Shown: positions 62,613 to 64,000 of the stretch, piece by piece
Layout: every line of letters begins with the position of its first letter
Position numbering within the stretch: position 1 is the first letter of the stretch
Assembly: GCF_039641995.1 (NCBI RefSeq)
Contig: NZ_CP087714.1
Coordinates: 1,054,001 to 1,118,000, forward strand
From: Geoglobus acetivorans
GTDB taxonomy: Archaea; Halobacteriota; Archaeoglobi; Archaeoglobales; Archaeoglobaceae
Reading direction: 5' to 3'
Length of the DNA: 64,000 bases
Program-made: the position numbers and the translations under genes
Notes under the pieces: generated by a model
What the model saw: only the letters and a program-made list of their open reading frames with translations
The model's database searches: none
Told to the model about the DNA's origin: nothing

Positions 62613-63740
62613 ATGGGTGCAGTTAATGGCCTTAAGGATGTGGTTGCTGCTGAGTCGAGCATATCGCGGATTGCCATCGAGGACGGTAAGGCGGTACTGG
62701 AATACCGAGGATACAACATTCATGATCTCGCAAGACATTCGACCTACGAAGAGGTGGCATATCTGCTGCTTTTCGGTGAACTTCCATCGAAGAGCGATCT
62801 GGAATACTTCAGCGAGGATCTGAAGGAGAGGAGGGAGCTACCGCCCCAAATAGTTGGCCTGCTCACGAACCTCTCACCGTTCTGTCATCCCATGGTTGCT
62901 CTGAGAACTGCGGTGAGTTTTCTGGGAACAATGGACAAACACATCTCATTTACAGGCCACGAAAAGAGCATTGAAAAGGCAAAAAACCTTATTGCCAAGT
63001 TTCCGACCATTGTCGCTTACTTCCACAGAATCAGGATGGGTGAAAAGCTGGTCCATCCCAGCGAAGACCTCGGACATGCGGCCAACTTTCTGTACATGCT
63101 CCATGGCGAAGAGCCTACAAAGACCATGGAAAAAGCCCTTGACCTGGATTTCATTCTTCATGCGGATCATGAACTGAACGCCTCTACCTTCGCGGCAAGG
63201 GTCGCAGCATCAACGCTCGCTGACATGTACGCCTGCGTTGTTGCCGCAACAGGAACCCTCATTGGGCCTCTGCATGGGGGTGCGGCTCAGAGGGTAATGG
63301 AAATGCTCAGAGAAGTGGCATTGCCAAAGAGGGCAGAGAGATATGTGCTTGAAAAGCTGGCAAAGGGAGAGAGAATCATGGGGTTTGGACACAGAGTGTA
63401 CAGAAATGTCATAGATCCAAGGACGGTTGAGCTGAAGAGGCTTGCAAGAATGCTTTCTAAGGAGAAGGGAACAAGATGGTTTGAGATCAGTGAGGCCATA
63501 GAAAAGGCAGTTTACCGGCATAAAGGGCTGTTACCCAACGTTGACTTTTACTCGGCCAGCGTGTATGCGAATCTTGGCATTCCGGATGACCTCTTCATAA
63601 ACATTTTTGCCATCGGAAGGGTTTCTGGCTGGACCGCACACATCATCGAACAGTATGAGAACAATGTTCTGATACGACCGAGAGCGGAATATATTGGGCC
63701 AGCGGGGAAAAAATTCCTCCCTCTGAGTGAGAGAGAATAA
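62613..63740 (+). CDS. Citrate synthase
   Basis: A 375-residue enzyme condensing acetyl-CoA and oxaloacetate. Catalytic His segments TGTLIGPLHGGAAQRVMEML and MGFGHRVYRNVIDPRTVELK; Asp in LLPNVDFYSASVYANLGIPD. Also LLLFGELPSKSDLEYFSEDL near the N-terminus. ATG 62613 is used because GGTGATT precedes it and the N-terminus MGAVNGLKDVVAAESSISRI is standard. Type II short-form length. Confidence 0.95.
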   Translation: MGAVNGLKDVVAAESSISRIAIEDGKAVLEYRGYNIHDLARHSTYEEVAYLLLFGELPSKSDLEYFSEDLKERRELPPQIVGLLTNLSPFCHPMVALRTAVSFLGTMDKHISFTGHEKSIEKAKNLIAKFPTIVAYFHRIRMGEKLVHPSEDLGHAANFLYMLHGEEPTKTMEKALDLDFILHADHELNASTFAARVAASTLADMYACVVAATGTLIGPLHGGAAQRVMEMLREVALPKRAERYVLEKLAKGERIMGFGHRVYRNVIDPRTVELKRLARMLSKEKGTRWFEISEAIEKAVYRHKGLLPNVDFYSASVYANLGIPDDLFINIFAIGRVSGWTAHIIEQYENNVLIRPRAEYIGPAGKKFLPLSERE

Positions 63741-63784
63741 GTTTTTTATAATCTTTTTTCACCTCAGTTTCAGGAGGTGTTACT

Positions 63785-64000
63785 TTGTTTGAGTTAGCTG
63801 AGAGGCTAAGAAAATTACCGCCATATCTTTTTGCAGAGCTTGACGAAATGAAGGCGAAGAAGGAAAGTGAGGGAGTGAATGTCATAGACTTCGGAGTGGG
63901 TGATCCAGATCTTCCGACTCCCAAGCATGTTGTTGAAGCGATGAAAAAGGCTGTGGAGAAGGTTGAGAATCAGAAATACCCAAGCTATGCCGGGAAGTAT
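63785..64000 (+). CDS. 5' part of a PLP aminotransferase (DapL-like), cut by window edge
   Basis: TTG 63785 follows GGAGGTG at 63773-63779. The visible 72 residues start LFELAERLRKLPPYLFAELD and hold NVIDFGVGDPDLPTPKHVVE and EAMKKAVEKVENQKYPSYAG. This is a class I/II aminotransferase N-terminus, most like LL-diaminopimelate aminotransferase (lysine synthesis). The PLP lysine lies outside the window. Confidence 0.85.
   Translation, partial: MFELAERLRKLPPYLFAELDEMKAKKESEGVNVIDFGVGDPDLPTPKHVVEAMKKAVEKVENQKYPSYAGKY

Noticed and set aside
1-64000. CRISPR arrays, rRNA, additional tRNAs
   Set aside because: Scanning by eye found no regularly spaced repeats, no rRNA-like blocks and only one full cloverleaf (12053-12133).

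Overview
The window reads as a chromosome segment of a hyperthermophilic archaeon of the Archaeoglobales, most like Geoglobus, Ferroglobus or Archaeoglobus. That is an inference from gene content; no search was run. Archaeal markers are ribosomal protein L10e, a CDC48/VCP ATPase, RadB, GatD, the archaeal D-aminoacyl-tRNA deaminase, AMP phosphorylase, a geranylgeranyl reductase and a CTP-type riboflavin kinase fused to a DNA-binding domain. Many genes start at or near their promoter (leaderless) or use TTG/GTG after a GGAGGTG-type ribosome binding site. Multihaem c-type cytochromes, a UbiA/MqnP-like prenyltransferase, ferrous iron uptake genes and CODH/corrinoid-protein helpers (CooC-like, RACo-like) fit a metal- or sulfur-respiring anaerobe with a Wood-Ljungdahl pathway.

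Region 1 (1-3.5 kb) is accessory and decayed. It holds the start of an exported protein at the left edge, an IS6-like insertion sequence with a frameshifted transposase, an exported DUF6345-like gene broken by one base, a PepSY-like membrane-anchored protein, an AbrB/PIN toxin-antitoxin pair whose toxin is broken, and a gene remnant. Region 2 (3.5-25.7 kb) is mainly core: a methyltransferase, rpl10e, the ribB-ribK pair with a palindromic operator candidate, an HDAC-like protein, a corrinoid activator, argC, an M32 carboxypeptidase, tRNA-Ser(GGA), rubrerythrin, the feoB / DtxR-FeoA / small-kinase operon under a DtxR-type operator, larC-radB, cdc48-PRC-DUF1614, a Trm5-like methyltransferase, cooC-DUF166, a UbiA prenyltransferase, and citG-DUF447.

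Region 3 (25.7-35.3 kb) holds an exported split-Soret-type dihaem cytochrome, the ferredoxin/geranylgeranyl reductase pair, a BASS-type transporter, purM, larE, an unusual cysteine-rich ORF next to a small membrane protein, a second accessory patch (HicBA, cupin, AbrB/PIN, a broken DUF104 antitoxin) and a thiolase with an unusual insertion.

Region 4 (35.3-46.1 kb) is the most striking part. A large pilin-type surface protein is divergent from a type IV pilus assembly ATPase and its membrane partner. A PPP phosphatase follows. Then comes a minus-strand cytochrome block: tetrahaem cytochrome, Tat-type FeS protein, NrfD-like quinone protein, a 12-haem cytochrome with an NrfH-like N-terminus, and a two-helix membrane protein. 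Together these look like a quinol-to-extracytoplasmic electron conduit with no linked terminal reductase. The link to the neighbouring pilus genes is positional only.

Region 5 (46.2-64 kb) is core metabolism and RNA modification: an RNA m5C methyltransferase plus a small partner, a nitrilase-family hydrolase, truA, the tetrapyrrole operon hemA-hemB-hemL-hemC-cobA, a small basic protein, an ArsR-like regulator with DUF504 and argH, gatD, a TPR membrane protein, a TRAM protein, a wHTH protein, dCMP deaminase, dtdA, AMP phosphorylase, citrate synthase, and the start of a DapL-type aminotransferase at the right edge. No CRISPR array, rRNA or replication origin was recognised.
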